This document shows, in pieces, positions 24,781-36,300 of a DNA stretch of 43,130 nt (position 1 is the first letter of the stretch; every line of letters begins with the position of its first letter). Source of the stretch: Oscillospiraceae bacterium (GTDB taxonomy: Bacteria > Bacillota > Clostridia > Oscillospirales > Oscillospiraceae); contig CADBJU010000025.1 of the NCBI GenBank assembly GCA_902795045.1, positions 1-43,130 of the forward strand. The letters run 5' to 3'. The notes under the pieces are model-generated. The model saw nothing but the letters and a program-made list of their open reading frames with translations. It made no database searches and was not told where the DNA came from. A program made the position numbers and the translations under genes.

Positions 24781-27700
24781 ATGACTTCTATATATGATTT
24801 CTTAAATAACAGAAGGAGTGTCGCTGCCGTGCGCAGGACGATTGCATTCCTGCTGGTTTTGGCGGAGTGCTTTTCGCTTGCGGCCGCAGGGGCTCCTGCG
24901 GCCTATGCGCAGGGGGATGGGCAGCCGTATGAGATCATAGAACAAACAGATGCGGCCGCAGGGGTCACACCGCTGGAGGCTGCGCTGATGGGCGCGCAAT
25001 CCACCGGAGAGTTTGCTGATGAAGCGGCGAAGGCCGCCGATGAAGCGGTGCAGGCTGCGATGGATGCGCAGCAGGCCGAAAGTGCCGACGATGCGCTGCA
25101 GTACGCCCAGACGGCGAAGCAGGCTGCCGAGCGCGCCCAGGCGTTTGCCGTGCGCGCAAAGGATGAAGCGGACTGGACCGCAGGCGCGGCGTCGATCGCG
25201 CTGGAAGAAGCGGGCAACGCCTATACCTTCGCCATGGACAGACGTGCAGAAGCCGAGAACGCTGTGCAGAACGCCGAAAGGACTGCCGAGACAGCGGAGA
25301 GGCTGGAGCTCTTTGCACGCCTTCTCGAGGAGGAGCTGGGGCTTGAGTCGGAAAAGGATACGCCTGAGACGAGTGCAGAGCCTGCGGAGGAACAGGCGAA
25401 GGATCAGAAGCAGGACAAGACAGAAAAAACAGAAATCAAATCAGAGGAACAGAATGTAAATAAATCCGTCGACGCCGGAAAGGAGACAGAAGTACTCCAG
25501 GAGAGCAAGGAAGAGATCGAAGCGATCCGGGAAGAGATCGAAGCTGCGATCGAAGGGGCAAACAGAGAAGAGGAGAAGGAGACCCTTGCCCGGGCGCGTG
25601 AGGAAGCAGACCGAGCCCGGGATGACGCGAAGCTTGCCTGGGAGAACGCCGATTTTCTGAACGGGGAGCTTGCGCGCTTTGAAGCGGACGCAATGCAGGC
25701 GGCCGAGAACGCGCAGCGCGCATCCGAAGCGGCTGAGAGCGCGAAGGCGCAGGCCGAGCGCGCCGCCGCCGAGGCCGAGCGTGCCGCCGAAGCCGGTGCG
25801 CAGGCGGAAGACTTCGCCGCAGCGAAGCTCGAGTATGAGGCGGTTCAGATGATCGAGGAGGAGCAGCCTGCCGAGGAGGAGAAGCCCGCCGAGGAGGAGA
25901 AGCCCGCCGAGGAGGAGAAGCCCGCCGAGGAGGAGAAGCCTGCCGAGGAGGAGAAGCCCGTCGAAGAGGGGAAGCCCGCCGAGGAAGAGCAGCCCGCCGA
26001 GGAGGAGAAGCCCGTCGAGGAGGAGAAGCCCGCCGAGGAGGAGAAGCCTGCCGAGGAGGAGAAGCCCGCCGAGGAGGAGAAGCCTGCCGAGGAGGAGAAG
26101 CCTGCCGAAGAGGAGAAGCCTGCCGAGGAGGAGAAGCCTGCCGAGGAGGAGAAGCCTGCCGAGGAGGAGAAGCCCGCCGAGGAGGAGCAGCCCGCCGAGG
26201 AGGAGAAGCCCGCCGAGGAAAATGTTTATGATACCTATTTGAATAAGGAAGGCACGATCTCGGTAAGCGGGCAGACTCCGGCGGCCATTACGGTCGAGAC
26301 GAGCAATGTCACCGGGCAGTACGCGAATTTTGATCCGAGCAATGCCGGAGAGCAGCAAATCCTGTCTGATGACAGCGTATTTGATTCCTCTGTGGACACG
26401 CTGCGCCGCGAGGTCCTTGCGGCCTATGATATCACGCTGCAGCTTGACGGCGAGGAATACCAGCCCGAGGCGGGTTCGCCGCTTGAAGTGTGCATCACCG
26501 ATCCCGCTATCCGCGAGGGGATGGCGTTGGAGCTGTGGCACATCCATAACGACGGCGCCGCCGAGCAAATTACGGACTTTACCGTGGAAGGCAACAGCAT
26601 CCGCTTTATGGCGGAGAGCTTCTCCGTATACCTCGTTGTCAGCACCACCATCAGACAGACGCTGACTGCCAGCGATGGAAATGAATATTCAGTCACTGTG
26701 ACGTATGATAATATGTCCGGAATCCCCTCTGACGCCGGGCTTTATGTGGCGGAGATCAAGGAGGACGAGGCTGGCTACGAGGAATATGTGGCACAGTCTG
26801 CCGCCGCGCTGGGCGAAAAGCTTGAAAATCTGGCGTTTGCGAGACCTTTCAACATCACTCTGAAGAATCCTCGGACAGGCGAGGAATATCAGCCGAACGG
26901 GAACGTTCAGGTCAGCATCGAACTGCTGAAGGACGATTTGAATAGTTATGCGTCCATAGATGTTGTACATATCCCTGACGGGACCGATGAGGAAGCCCAG
27001 GTCATGGATTCAACCGTACACGGAGAATCCGTTGAGTTCGAGACAAGTGGATTCTCTGTATATGTTTTGATTGGTGAGGACTTGCCCCCAATGTGGTCTT
27101 TCACCTTCTATGTATGGAATGATACGCTGGATAGCTATGAACAGTTCGGAAATGAGCAGTGGATCAAAAACGATGAAAAGCCGGTCATTCCGCAGCCGAC
27201 CGGGAGTGACGCGCTCGAATTTGCCGGATGGTATGTGACAGATAGTACGGATGACCCGGGGCTGGCCGCAGGCGATACGGCATATAATTTCGATCAAATT
27301 CCAACGTTTACAGAAGATGGCGGAACCAATCTGTACGCCAAATATGTAAAGTATGCGTATGTCGTGTTCCACGACCAGTATGACATCGCAGCCGATACCT
27401 GGCCTGTGGCCTATACCCGCAGGGTGAAGCTCACAGGCGCGGCGGGCTCCGAGATGGCGACGGTCAGGATCGACGATCTGAGCGTCGGCTATTCTGGAAG
27501 TGAAAACATTGCTTTCCTCGGATGGTCAAGAACCCAAGTGAAAACGCCTGGAGAATACAGGGATCCCGATACGCACGTTGAATATGCGATCGCAGCTTCC
27601 GAGATTAAGGTCAGCGAAGAGACGCATCTTTATCCGATTTACAGACCCTTCCACTGGCTAAACTATTATACGGCGCAATCCGGACTGGGCGCGGCTTATG

Positions 27701-30700
27701 TGCCAGCGCTATCCGTATTCGACGGAGAGGGGGTCGTTTCCCCGCTTCCCACGACCTCCCGGGACGGTTACGAGTTCCTTGGCTGGTATACAGGCTCTCT
27801 GGTGAGCACGACAGTGGGCGGGAAAACCGTTGAAACCGTCACTTACGGAAAGCAAGTCACAGATGCGCAGGGCAATCTGCACCACGATTCCATCCCGTAT
27901 CTTGACGGCTCTGACGGCGGCGTCTATATGTCCGCGGGCTTGCTGCATCTGAGCGCCAACGCAACGCTCTATGCGAAATGGAAGGCGCAGTATCGCATCG
28001 TGATCTGGAAGCAGAGTCCGACGGATGAGATAGACGATGATGACGGAAACAACCATTATCTTTATTTCGATACTATAACCGAAACGGCGGAGATCGGCGC
28101 CAGTGTCAGCTTTGACAATACCAGTATCAGCTATACCGGCTATGCCTACGATCACGACGACGGACCGAAGACGATTGCCAACACGGATACAATCACGGTT
28201 CTGAATGTGTACTACGATTTGACAGAACCTTATTCGGGAAGCGGATCGTATACGCTGAGCTTCTCGGATTCCGTCGAGGGATCTTCGATCGTTATGCCCG
28301 CCCCAATTGCAGACATCTCCTTCGGCACCCCGCTTTCGGCCTATTCCGTTCAGTCTCCCGCCGACCGCACCTCGGATAAGGGGTATGTCATATACAAATT
28401 CAGCGGATGGTTTATGGATCAGGCCTGCACGGTTCCAGCCGACCTGAGCACGATGGTCATGCCCGACCGCAATCTGACACTCTACGCCGGATGGAGCGCG
28501 GAGTGGTTCATCGTAAAGATCGAACCCTGCTACGGCGCTTTGTATTACTATGACAGCGGAGAACTGAAGGGCGACGGCTCCACCTGGTTCTGGCAGACCT
28601 ATGAAGATGAGCCTATCGGTGAATACACGTATATCGCCCGAGACTATGTACCTTCCAGCTCCGGCAGCTATTACTTTGTGCAGCGGGACCGGGCGTATTA
28701 CGGCTACACCGACGATGAGTGGCACAGCGGTGAACCACAGAATCGCCAGACCTATTACACGCAGAATATCAGCGAGGCGACCGAAGATACGACCTTTGAA
28801 TATGCAGCCGACGCTTACAGTTATATAGGCTGGTATGAGGTGTTCCCGGACGGATCGGAGGCTGCGGAGCCGTATGACTTCACACAGCATGTGGATCATA
28901 ATACGACTCTGCGCCTGCACTGGAAGAAAAACGGAAGTTTCTATCTGGGATACAACAGCGGAGCAGGCGATCTGGACAGCGACGGGACGAAGACCGAGAT
29001 CCTCTCCGACAGGCATTCGGATTACGCCGGGATCACGATCAACCGCACTGCTATTGCACCGTACGGCTACACATTCGTAGGTTGGCGGGTAAGAGGCAAT
29101 GAGGGCGGCCAGATCTATACGCCTGGACAGATGTTTACCCTCCATGCCGATGCGGCCGTTCGTGAGAACGGCAAGGACGTCGTCTGGCTGGACGCCGTAT
29201 ATATCGCGGCGGATTCCGTCGAGATCGTATACAATGCCAACGGGGGAACGATCTACAGCGAGCTTCTGGATTACGGCAAAAAGCCCACGTCCCAGGGCGG
29301 TGAGCCGACTCCCGTGAGCGGGACTATTGACGCCGAGGCCGGAACCGTCACGGTATCCGGACTGAAGAACAACTCCGCCTTTATCCTGAGCAGCGGCGAA
29401 GGCTTTTCCCGCGATAGCGAAGCGCCTGCAGGCTGGAGCACGAACTCCGTGTACAACCCAGCAGCGGACACGCTGTATGCTTGCGGCGGGAGCTACGGCG
29501 TGGACACTGTCGGCGGGAACACAACGACCCTGTATGCGGTGTGGCCCGTAAAGGTGACGTATCATCTGAACGCGGGAACAGATGACACTGCCTCCTGGGG
29601 CAGCGGATGGGGTTCCTATGCGTATGATACGGGTAGTAACACATACACGCAGACATCCTATATCGGCTGGGATACGAGGAACGGTGCTTTCATTGGTCGA
29701 CCGGTCGATCAGCCTGCCGGCATTCCGAACAGCGACAGCCGGATGTTCTTCTTCTGGACGACGACAGCGGATGACGATACCACGGCATACGATTTCTCGC
29801 AGCAGGTAACTGGTGCGCTCGATCTGTACGCCTATTGGGGCGGCGATATCCAAGTGCCGATCCGCGCGGTGGACGCCTCGGCGGAGAACCTGGCGGAAAA
29901 ATCCGAGTGGGTCAATGAAGACGGAGGGGAAAAGGTCAAGCTTGCGGTTGGCAAGAACCTGCTGGATCTGACGGCCGCTCCCGAACAGGTAATGCCGCCC
30001 GACGGCTACACCTACGCCTTCGCTGTGGCGCTGAAGGAAAATGCGGTTCCCAGCAGGGAGAATGTCTTCCATAATGACGCCATCGCCTCAATCTACTACA
30101 ATCAAGCCAAAAGACACCTCTATGTAAAGTATCAGAACACGAGCAGAGCGGACGCGTCTCTGGATGAGGGAACCGACATCTTCTTCGTGTATTACAAACA
30201 AAGGGAGCTGGGGATCGGCTACAAGCAGATGCTGTCCACGGGCGAACTCGTCGCTGTGACCCAGAACGCTGCCGCCCCCACTGCCACTGGCGTGCTGACG
30301 GATGAGAGCTTCACCTATAACATGACGGATCATGTCACCGCACCCCGGGCCTGGGCAGGCGGAAGCTTTGCCTACTATGCCTTTGCCCTGGGCGATATTG
30401 ACCCCGGCGCGGATATGAACGCCTCCGCACTGAGGATGATCACAACCGCTTCCAATTCTGACAGCGCCTTGCCTGCCCTAACGATCCGAAACACGTGGCA
30501 GGGTATCCAGTATACCACAGATGGGACAGACTGGATCTCCGGAGGTTATGACGGGGAGCTCTACGTAGTCTACTACGGCCAGAACCCTACCATCGTCATG
30601 TTCAGGGAGCAGACGGTGGGCACAGAGGCGGTCATGGAGACATACTTCCAATTCGATCTCATGGTGACCGAGACCACAACCACCACCAAATCCGTGCAGA

Positions 30701-33396
30701 AGCAGAAGCTGGTGGAAGGCGAATGGGTCAATGACGGCGAACCTGTTGTGACAACCACAGGCGCTACGACGACACCCATCTTTGATACGACCGCTTCCGG
30801 CAACCAGCCCTATCTTCTCAAAAACGGCGAGGCTAACTCTGCGATCCTGTTTTACAGCAATACGAGCGGCACCCCGGTGATCGGCAACGAATATGAGGAC
30901 GGCGGTGTGAACTTCCGGGACGTGACGACTACCACCACGGTGACCGCCCAGACTGCGCGCATCACGCAGACCGCCGATCCGTCCTTTACGACCACAAACA
31001 ACGCCGCCGGGGCGAACAAGGTCAGCGACACTGTCTGCACGTATACGGCAAGCGGCGGCGGAACCATTGACGTCACCTTCACCAACCAGCACAAGTCCCT
31101 CCCGGTGGAGGTCCATGTCGCGCTGCTGGAGAACGGCGGCATCACATTGAAAGACAGCGAATACAGGAACAGTGAAAGTAGCAATTACTGCTTTAACGTG
31201 CTCCTGGGCGAAAGCGCGGACTTTTTGACCAAACTCCCGTCGGATAGCGTCTTCACAGAGCCCGGCGCCACCTATGCACTTGGCACGATCCTATACGGCA
31301 CGGACGACGGCGGCACCGTTGTACCCGCGGGTATGGGCGTGTCCTCCATAGCCTACAAGCAGGTAAGCGGCGACGTCTACGAGTTGCTGCTGGACGGCGA
31401 TGTGGAGAAGCCCGTGGGAGAGTACAAGATATATTATCTGTACTTTACCATGCCGCAGATCTTCTACATGAAGACTAACAGCAGCAGGATCATGGAAGCG
31501 GTGCAGGGGTCTACGGACGGCAGCACGGTCATCGACACGATCACCTACAACCGCCAGCCCCTCCAGATGAACCAGGTCACGGTGGAGCAGGGACAGAAGC
31601 TGGATCTTCCGATCAACGGGGTACGCGTCATCAGCCAGGCCGGGAACCATTTCCGCATGCCGGGCAATCTGGACGACGGGATCTACAGACGGTATCTCTC
31701 CTATGCAATGCTCGGCGCGGGCGACGTGAGGAAGACCTCGCTGGATGATATCGAGCTCGGCGACGGACTGACACTGTACCTCCGTCTACAGGAGGATGCG
31801 CTGGAGTACAGCTTCACCGGCGAAGAGAACGACTATACGGCGTTCAGTGGGACACCTGCAATCTACGCCATCTATGAAGAGCGCGGCTATGACCTGATGC
31901 TCACCAAGACGGTGAACACCTCGGCCAGCGGCGCAAAGCCCATCTTCGACGACGCGAGCTTTACTTTGACCATCGCCTCTGATGCGATCACGAAGAGCAG
32001 TTATGAAGCGGTAGGATATGAGAATGCGACGATTGCTGCCGATCCGAATACCCATACCATCACCCTGACGGATGTGGGAGATGGCATGAGCATCCGCATC
32101 AAGGGTCTCGGACAGGGTGAGTATGCGATCACCGAGACCGAAAACGAGAACTACGTGCTGACGGCCAAATATGGGACTATTGTCGGTGGAGCGACTGAAA
32201 CGGCGGATATCGAAGCTCTCCCGGACGGCAGCGGAAGTGTTGTCAAAAAGACTGCCGATTCCGCGCTGGTGCTCGATTCCGAGATGCGGGTGGATCTGAC
32301 CAATACACCGCAGAAGCTGTGCAAAATCGTGGACGGCGGGGCGGAGCATATCTTCTATACCTTTGCCGACGCTATTGCCTATGTGGAAGACAACATCGCG
32401 AACCGTACGGCAAAGATAGAGATGCTCTCGGATTATTTGATCCCGGCCGAGGACGCGCTGGAGATTCCCAGTGGCTACCATATCGAGCTGACCACGGCCA
32501 GCGACGGGACGGCATATTCTGGGACCTCCGAAACCGGCGCGGTGATTACGCGCAGCCCGAGTCTGGCAGAAGCGCCCATGATCACGAACAATGGCGAGCT
32601 TTCGATCAGCTATGTGAACATCGACGGTGCCGAAATTCTGGCATCTGCGCCGCTGATTCAGAGCAGCGGCAATCTTATGGTAGGTACCGGTGCGACACTC
32701 TGCAACGCAAAGAACTCCGGCAACGGTGGCGCGATCTATGCGACCGACGGGAACGTAACCATCGACAATGGCGTGATCACGGGCAACCAGGCGGCTTCCG
32801 GCGCTGCGATCTGCTATACCGGCAGCGGCATCGTTTCCATGGAAAATAGCGCTACGGTATCCGGCAACACCTCGTCCGGCGACGGCGGCGCGATCTACGC
32901 GGCTCAGGGCAAGTTTACGATATCCGGCTCGGCTGAATTAAAGAATAATCACGCTTCCGCGGGTAACGGCGGCGCGATCTATGCCGAGAATATCATCATC
33001 GAAATCGGCGAGAACGCGCAAATCACCGGCAACAGCGCGAAGAATGGCGGCGCGATCTACGCGGATACGGCGACCATTTCAGTTTCCGAGACGGATGGCA
33101 TCAACATGCCCGTTATTTCGGGCAACAAAGCGACAAGCGGCGACGGCGGCGCGATCCGTGTGGGCGCAGGTACCGTCACGCTATCCGGCGGCAGCATGTC
33201 CGAAAATGAAGCGGCAAGCGGCGACGGCGGCGCGGTCTGGGCCGGCAGCGGCACCGTCACGGTTTCCGCAACCGTCACGGGGAACAGCGCGAAAAATGGC
33301 GGCGCGATCTACGCCAAGTCACGGGGAACAGCGCGAAAAATGGCGGCGCGATCTACGCCAATACCGGCGCGGTCACGGTGGCCGGCGGCAGCATGA
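24781..33396 (+). CDS. Giant surface protein, 5' part (frame ends after 44-bp duplication)
   Basis: This 2,871-codon frame is the first part of an 18-kb adhesin-like gene. Residues 1-43 are a signal peptide (RRTIAFLLVLAECFSLAAAG, cut after AYA). About 60-340 are an alanine-rich coiled coil. About 362-480 are PAEEEK repeats. About 490-760 hold two paired beta domains, each ending in FSVYLVVS or FSVYVLIG. About 770-1720 hold InlB-type repeats (LEFAGWYVTD, YEFLGWYTG, FSGWFMDQA, YIGWYEVF). About 2370-2480 is an SpaA-like domain (YDLMLTKTVNTSASG..GEYAITETENENY). From about 2513 a CKIVDGG head begins, followed from 2649 by Pmp-like GGAIYA repeats. The last 19 or so codons after the duplication (33318) are out of frame and run to a stop at 33394. 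As read, the product is secreted but has no cell-wall anchor. Confidence 0.85.
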   Translation: MTSIYDFLNNRRSVAAVRRTIAFLLVLAECFSLAAAGAPAAYAQGDGQPYEIIEQTDAAAGVTPLEAALMGAQSTGEFADEAAKAADEAVQAAMDAQQAESADDALQYAQTAKQAAERAQAFAVRAKDEADWTAGAASIALEEAGNAYTFAMDRRAEAENAVQNAERTAETAERLELFARLLEEELGLESEKDTPETSAEPAEEQAKDQKQDKTEKTEIKSEEQNVNKSVDAGKETEVLQESKEEIEAIREEIEAAIEGANREEEKETLARAREEADRARDDAKLAWENADFLNGELARFEADAMQAAENAQRASEAAESAKAQAERAAAEAERAAEAGAQAEDFAAAKLEYEAVQMIEEEQPAEEEKPAEEEKPAEEEKPAEEEKPAEEEKPVEEGKPAEEEQPAEEEKPVEEEKPAEEEKPAEEEKPAEEEKPAEEEKPAEEEKPAEEEKPAEEEKPAEEEKPAEEEQPAEEEKPAEENVYDTYLNKEGTISVSGQTPAAITVETSNVTGQYANFDPSNAGEQQILSDDSVFDSSVDTLRREVLAAYDITLQLDGEEYQPEAGSPLEVCITDPAIREGMALELWHIHNDGAAEQITDFTVEGNSIRFMAESFSVYLVVSTTIRQTLTASDGNEYSVTVTYDNMSGIPSDAGLYVAEIKEDEAGYEEYVAQSAAALGEKLENLAFARPFNITLKNPRTGEEYQPNGNVQVSIELLKDDLNSYASIDVVHIPDGTDEEAQVMDSTVHGESVEFETSGFSVYVLIGEDLPPMWSFTFYVWNDTLDSYEQFGNEQWIKNDEKPVIPQPTGSDALEFAGWYVTDSTDDPGLAAGDTAYNFDQIPTFTEDGGTNLYAKYVKYAYVVFHDQYDIAADTWPVAYTRRVKLTGAAGSEMATVRIDDLSVGYSGSENIAFLGWSRTQVKTPGEYRDPDTHVEYAIAASEIKVSEETHLYPIYRPFHWLNYYTAQSGLGAAYVPALSVFDGEGVVSPLPTTSRDGYEFLGWYTGSLVSTTVGGKTVETVTYGKQVTDAQGNLHHDSIPYLDGSDGGVYMSAGLLHLSANATLYAKWKAQYRIVIWKQSPTDEIDDDDGNNHYLYFDTITETAEIGASVSFDNTSISYTGYAYDHDDGPKTIANTDTITVLNVYYDLTEPYSGSGSYTLSFSDSVEGSSIVMPAPIADISFGTPLSAYSVQSPADRTSDKGYVIYKFSGWFMDQACTVPADLSTMVMPDRNLTLYAGWSAEWFIVKIEPCYGALYYYDSGELKGDGSTWFWQTYEDEPIGEYTYIARDYVPSSSGSYYFVQRDRAYYGYTDDEWHSGEPQNRQTYYTQNISEATEDTTFEYAADAYSYIGWYEVFPDGSEAAEPYDFTQHVDHNTTLRLHWKKNGSFYLGYNSGAGDLDSDGTKTEILSDRHSDYAGITINRTAIAPYGYTFVGWRVRGNEGGQIYTPGQMFTLHADAAVRENGKDVVWLDAVYIAADSVEIVYNANGGTIYSELLDYGKKPTSQGGEPTPVSGTIDAEAGTVTVSGLKNNSAFILSSGEGFSRDSEAPAGWSTNSVYNPAADTLYACGGSYGVDTVGGNTTTLYAVWPVKVTYHLNAGTDDTASWGSGWGSYAYDTGSNTYTQTSYIGWDTRNGAFIGRPVDQPAGIPNSDSRMFFFWTTTADDDTTAYDFSQQVTGALDLYAYWGGDIQVPIRAVDASAENLAEKSEWVNEDGGEKVKLAVGKNLLDLTAAPEQVMPPDGYTYAFAVALKENAVPSRENVFHNDAIASIYYNQAKRHLYVKYQNTSRADASLDEGTDIFFVYYKQRELGIGYKQMLSTGELVAVTQNAAAPTATGVLTDESFTYNMTDHVTAPRAWAGGSFAYYAFALGDIDPGADMNASALRMITTASNSDSALPALTIRNTWQGIQYTTDGTDWISGGYDGELYVVYYGQNPTIVMFREQTVGTEAVMETYFQFDLMVTETTTTTKSVQKQKLVEGEWVNDGEPVVTTTGATTTPIFDTTASGNQPYLLKNGEANSAILFYSNTSGTPVIGNEYEDGGVNFRDVTTTTTVTAQTARITQTADPSFTTTNNAAGANKVSDTVCTYTASGGGTIDVTFTNQHKSLPVEVHVALLENGGITLKDSEYRNSESSNYCFNVLLGESADFLTKLPSDSVFTEPGATYALGTILYGTDDGGTVVPAGMGVSSIAYKQVSGDVYELLLDGDVEKPVGEYKIYYLYFTMPQIFYMKTNSSRIMEAVQGSTDGSTVIDTITYNRQPLQMNQVTVEQGQKLDLPINGVRVISQAGNHFRMPGNLDDGIYRRYLSYAMLGAGDVRKTSLDDIELGDGLTLYLRLQEDALEYSFTGEENDYTAFSGTPAIYAIYEERGYDLMLTKTVNTSASGAKPIFDDASFTLTIASDAITKSSYEAVGYENATIAADPNTHTITLTDVGDGMSIRIKGLGQGEYAITETENENYVLTAKYGTIVGGATETADIEALPDGSGSVVKKTADSALVLDSEMRVDLTNTPQKLCKIVDGGAEHIFYTFADAIAYVEDNIANRTAKIEMLSDYLIPAEDALEIPSGYHIELTTASDGTAYSGTSETGAVITRSPSLAEAPMITNNGELSISYVNIDGAEILASAPLIQSSGNLMVGTGATLCNAKNSGNGGAIYATDGNVTIDNGVITGNQAASGAAICYTGSGIVSMENSATVSGNTSSGDGGAIYAAQGKFTISGSAELKNNHASAGNGGAIYAENIIIEIGENAQITGNSAKNGGAIYADTATISVSETDGINMPVISGNKATSGDGGAIRVGAGTVTLSGGSMSENEAASGDGGAVWAGSGTVTVSATVTGNSAKNGGAIYAKSRGTARKMAARSTPIPARSRWPAAA
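25867..26220 (+). repeat. 18-bp minisatellite encoding PAEEEK
   Basis: Nearly 20 units of 18 bp lie in tandem, coding PAEEEK with a few PVEEEK, PVEEGK and PAEEEQ variants. The unit length is a multiple of three, so loss or gain of copies keeps the frame. The proline-glutamate-lysine stretch is a likely extended stalk across the cell wall. Confidence 0.9.
33274..33361 (+). repeat. Perfect 44-bp tandem duplication causing a frameshift
   Basis: Bases 33274-33317 and 33318-33361 are identical. The unit encodes the VTGNSAKNGGAIYAN stretch of the Pmp-like repeats. Because 44 is not a multiple of three, the second copy moves reading from the frame of 24781 to the next frame (33378 on), which is open to 42800. 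Removing one copy joins the two frames exactly. Confidence 0.95.
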
Positions 33397-36300
33397 CTGG
33401 AAACAAAGCGACAAGCGTTTCCGGGATTGAAAATACCGGCAACGGCGGCGCGATCTATGCGAATACCGGAAATGTCACGGTGACAGGCGAAAGCACGCTG
33501 ACTGGAAACACAGCCGCGACAAACGGCGGTGTGATCTATGCAAATACGGGCGCGGTTTCTGTTACTGGCGGCACGATAAGCAATAATAAAGCAAGCTCCG
33601 GCAAGGGCGGCGCGGTCTATGCTGCGTCCGGCGTTGTCGGGTTCAGCGGCGTTACGGTGACAACGAACACCTCCGAAAACGACGGCGGCGCGGTCTACGC
33701 CGGTACCGGCGCGGTCACTCTGACAAACTGCACGACCGTGACCGGGAACAAGGCGACAAATGGCAACGGCGGTGTGGTCTTTACCACCAGCGGCAGCGTC
33801 ACCATATCCGGAAGCAGCTTCGGCGGAGATGACGAGGGAGCGGGCAACAATGCGAAATACGGCGGCGTTGTCTACACCGCTTCGGGTACGGTCAGTGTAA
33901 CGGGCGGCACGATGAACAAAAACACCGCCTCTACTGGCAACGGCGGCGCGATCTGCGCCGTCGGCGGCAACGTCATGCTGTCCGGCATCAGCATGACCGG
34001 AAACAAAGCGACAAGCGTTTCCGGAGTTGAAAATACCGGCAATGGCGGCGCGATCTATGCAGGCAGCGGTACGGTCAGCGTCACCGGCACGAGCAACCTG
34101 AACACAAACAGTGCAAAAAACGGCGGCGCGCTCTATCTCGGCAGCGGAACGGCGAACCTGAACAGCGTCACGATGACCGGGAACACCGCCACCGAAAACG
34201 GCGGCGCGGCTTATTCGGACAGCGGGAATCTGACGCTGTCCGGCGGCAGCATGACCAAAAACACGGCGGGCGAATACGGCGGCGTGGCCTACGCCGGCAA
34301 CGGAACGCTCACCGTCAGCGGCGGGGCAAAGCTTGGAAATGCGGATTATACCAATGCGAACCAGGCGAAAAACGGCGCTGCGATCTATATCAAAGAAGGT
34401 ACCGGCGTCATTTCTACCAACAACACCGCCATCCAGTACAATATTGCCACCGACAGCGGCGCGGTGGGCGTGGGTAGCAATTCCGCCAGACTGTTCTTCT
34501 CCGACAATGTAACGGTCAAGAATAACCGGCAGCAATCGTCAAATGGCCCTATAGCCAACGTGTGCCTGGATCAGGATTCGGATACCGTCGTCAACACAAG
34601 CGGACTCGGCGGCAGCGCGGAGATTGGTATCTATGTCCCCGGAGCGTTTGACGGCGATCTCTTTAAGCACCGAGGCGCTGCCAGTGCGCTCTTTGCCTCC
34701 TTTACCAGCAACAGCAATATCGGCAAGTTCAAAAATGACCGCAACTCGGGGCTGACGGCGGCGCAGGCCGACAACAACAAGGTCAGATGGGTCAAAAACC
34801 TCACGGTCGAGGTGCGTTATCTGGGAAGCTTTGAAGGCGGGTTCCCGCCGACGGCAGCCGGGACCACGCTGTTTACCCTCACAAACTATGTCATGCCCAG
34901 CAGTGAGAACGGCGCCTCCCAGATCGCGGCGGATATTTACGCAAACTATAACACAAGTCAGTTGAAGGACATCTATCCAAACGCGGGCTTTGCCTGCGCG
35001 TTCAAGGACGGAGAAACCGACTTCGGCAGGTATCTCACCGACGTCAACTGGAACGGTGAGAGAGGCTTCTGGCAGTTTATCCCCCGCGGCTGGGATCCCG
35101 ACGCGTACCCCGCACCGGAACCGATCACAGGCACGAAGATCATCGTATACTTCTCCGAGTCTGCCTATCTCTCCATTGTCAACAACACCGGGGAGAGCCT
35201 TACGCTGAACCTTTCAAAGCTTGAGGTGCTCTCCAAGAACGCAGTCACGGACGGTTACGGCTACGTCACGGCCAGAAACGGCCAGACCGTGGAGAAGCTG
35301 GTGCCGATCGAGAGCGCGGATCTCACGATCCCGGCGGGCCATTCCATCAAGCTCGTATTCCCCGGTGCGGCGGAAAAGCCGATGACGATCGAGGGCAGCT
35401 TCTCCGGCGACAGTGTTCCGTCCTCCGTTCCCTACAAGGTGGACGGAGCCGACCACAGCCTGTCGCTGAACGAGGATCATACGTTTGTCCTGCTGGATGA
35501 TACGGACCATCCATACACCCTGCCGGCGGACGGCAAGACAAGAGAGCTGCTCTTCGGCGAACAGGCGCTGAAGATCTGCGAGATCGTGGAAGACGACCAC
35601 TCGGAGTGGCCCACGCTCAAGGCCGCCATGGATCGTATCGTCGAGATACATCAGGCGGATTCAAGCAGGACAATATTTACCATTGCGCTGCTGGTGGACT
35701 ATCTCCAGCCCCCCAGCGACGTGCTGGTGGTCCCCAACGGCTATGACATCACGCTGACCACTTCCGATCAATACGATGGCGACGGCGAGTTTGGGGGAAA
35801 AAAGGCGGCCACCCTGAGCCGCGACGCCGGCAACCTCGGCGCCATGATCAAATCCGATCAGAATACCATTGTGAACAATGCGTTCCACGCGGACTTCAGA
35901 ATCGAAAACCTGATCATGGACGGCCGAGCCCTCGTAGGACAAGGCGACGGCGGCGCGCTGAAGACGAAAAACGCCACCGTGACCATCAACAACGTCTACT
36001 TCAAGGGCTTCGAGGCCACCAACGGCGGCGCGCTCTATGTGGATTTCGACACCAGCGATACCTTGACCCACGCCTATCAGCAAACAGAGGGCGACTATCT
36101 GGCGACAATGACGGTCACCAATACGGACTTCCTCAACTGCCGGTCCAGCTCCAACCAGGATAAAACCGGCGGCGGCGCCCTCTGGACTACCGCCCGCGTT
36201 CTGACGCTGGAAAACTGTAATATTACCGGGTCTTCCTGCTATAAGGATAACCCGAGCGCAGGCTCCGCCCAGGCCGGCGCGATCTTCCACAACATCAATA

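Noticed and set aside
27709-30072. 787-codon minus-strand frame opposite the adhesin
   Set aside because: There is no recognisable domain, and the opposite strand holds clear InlB-type repeats.
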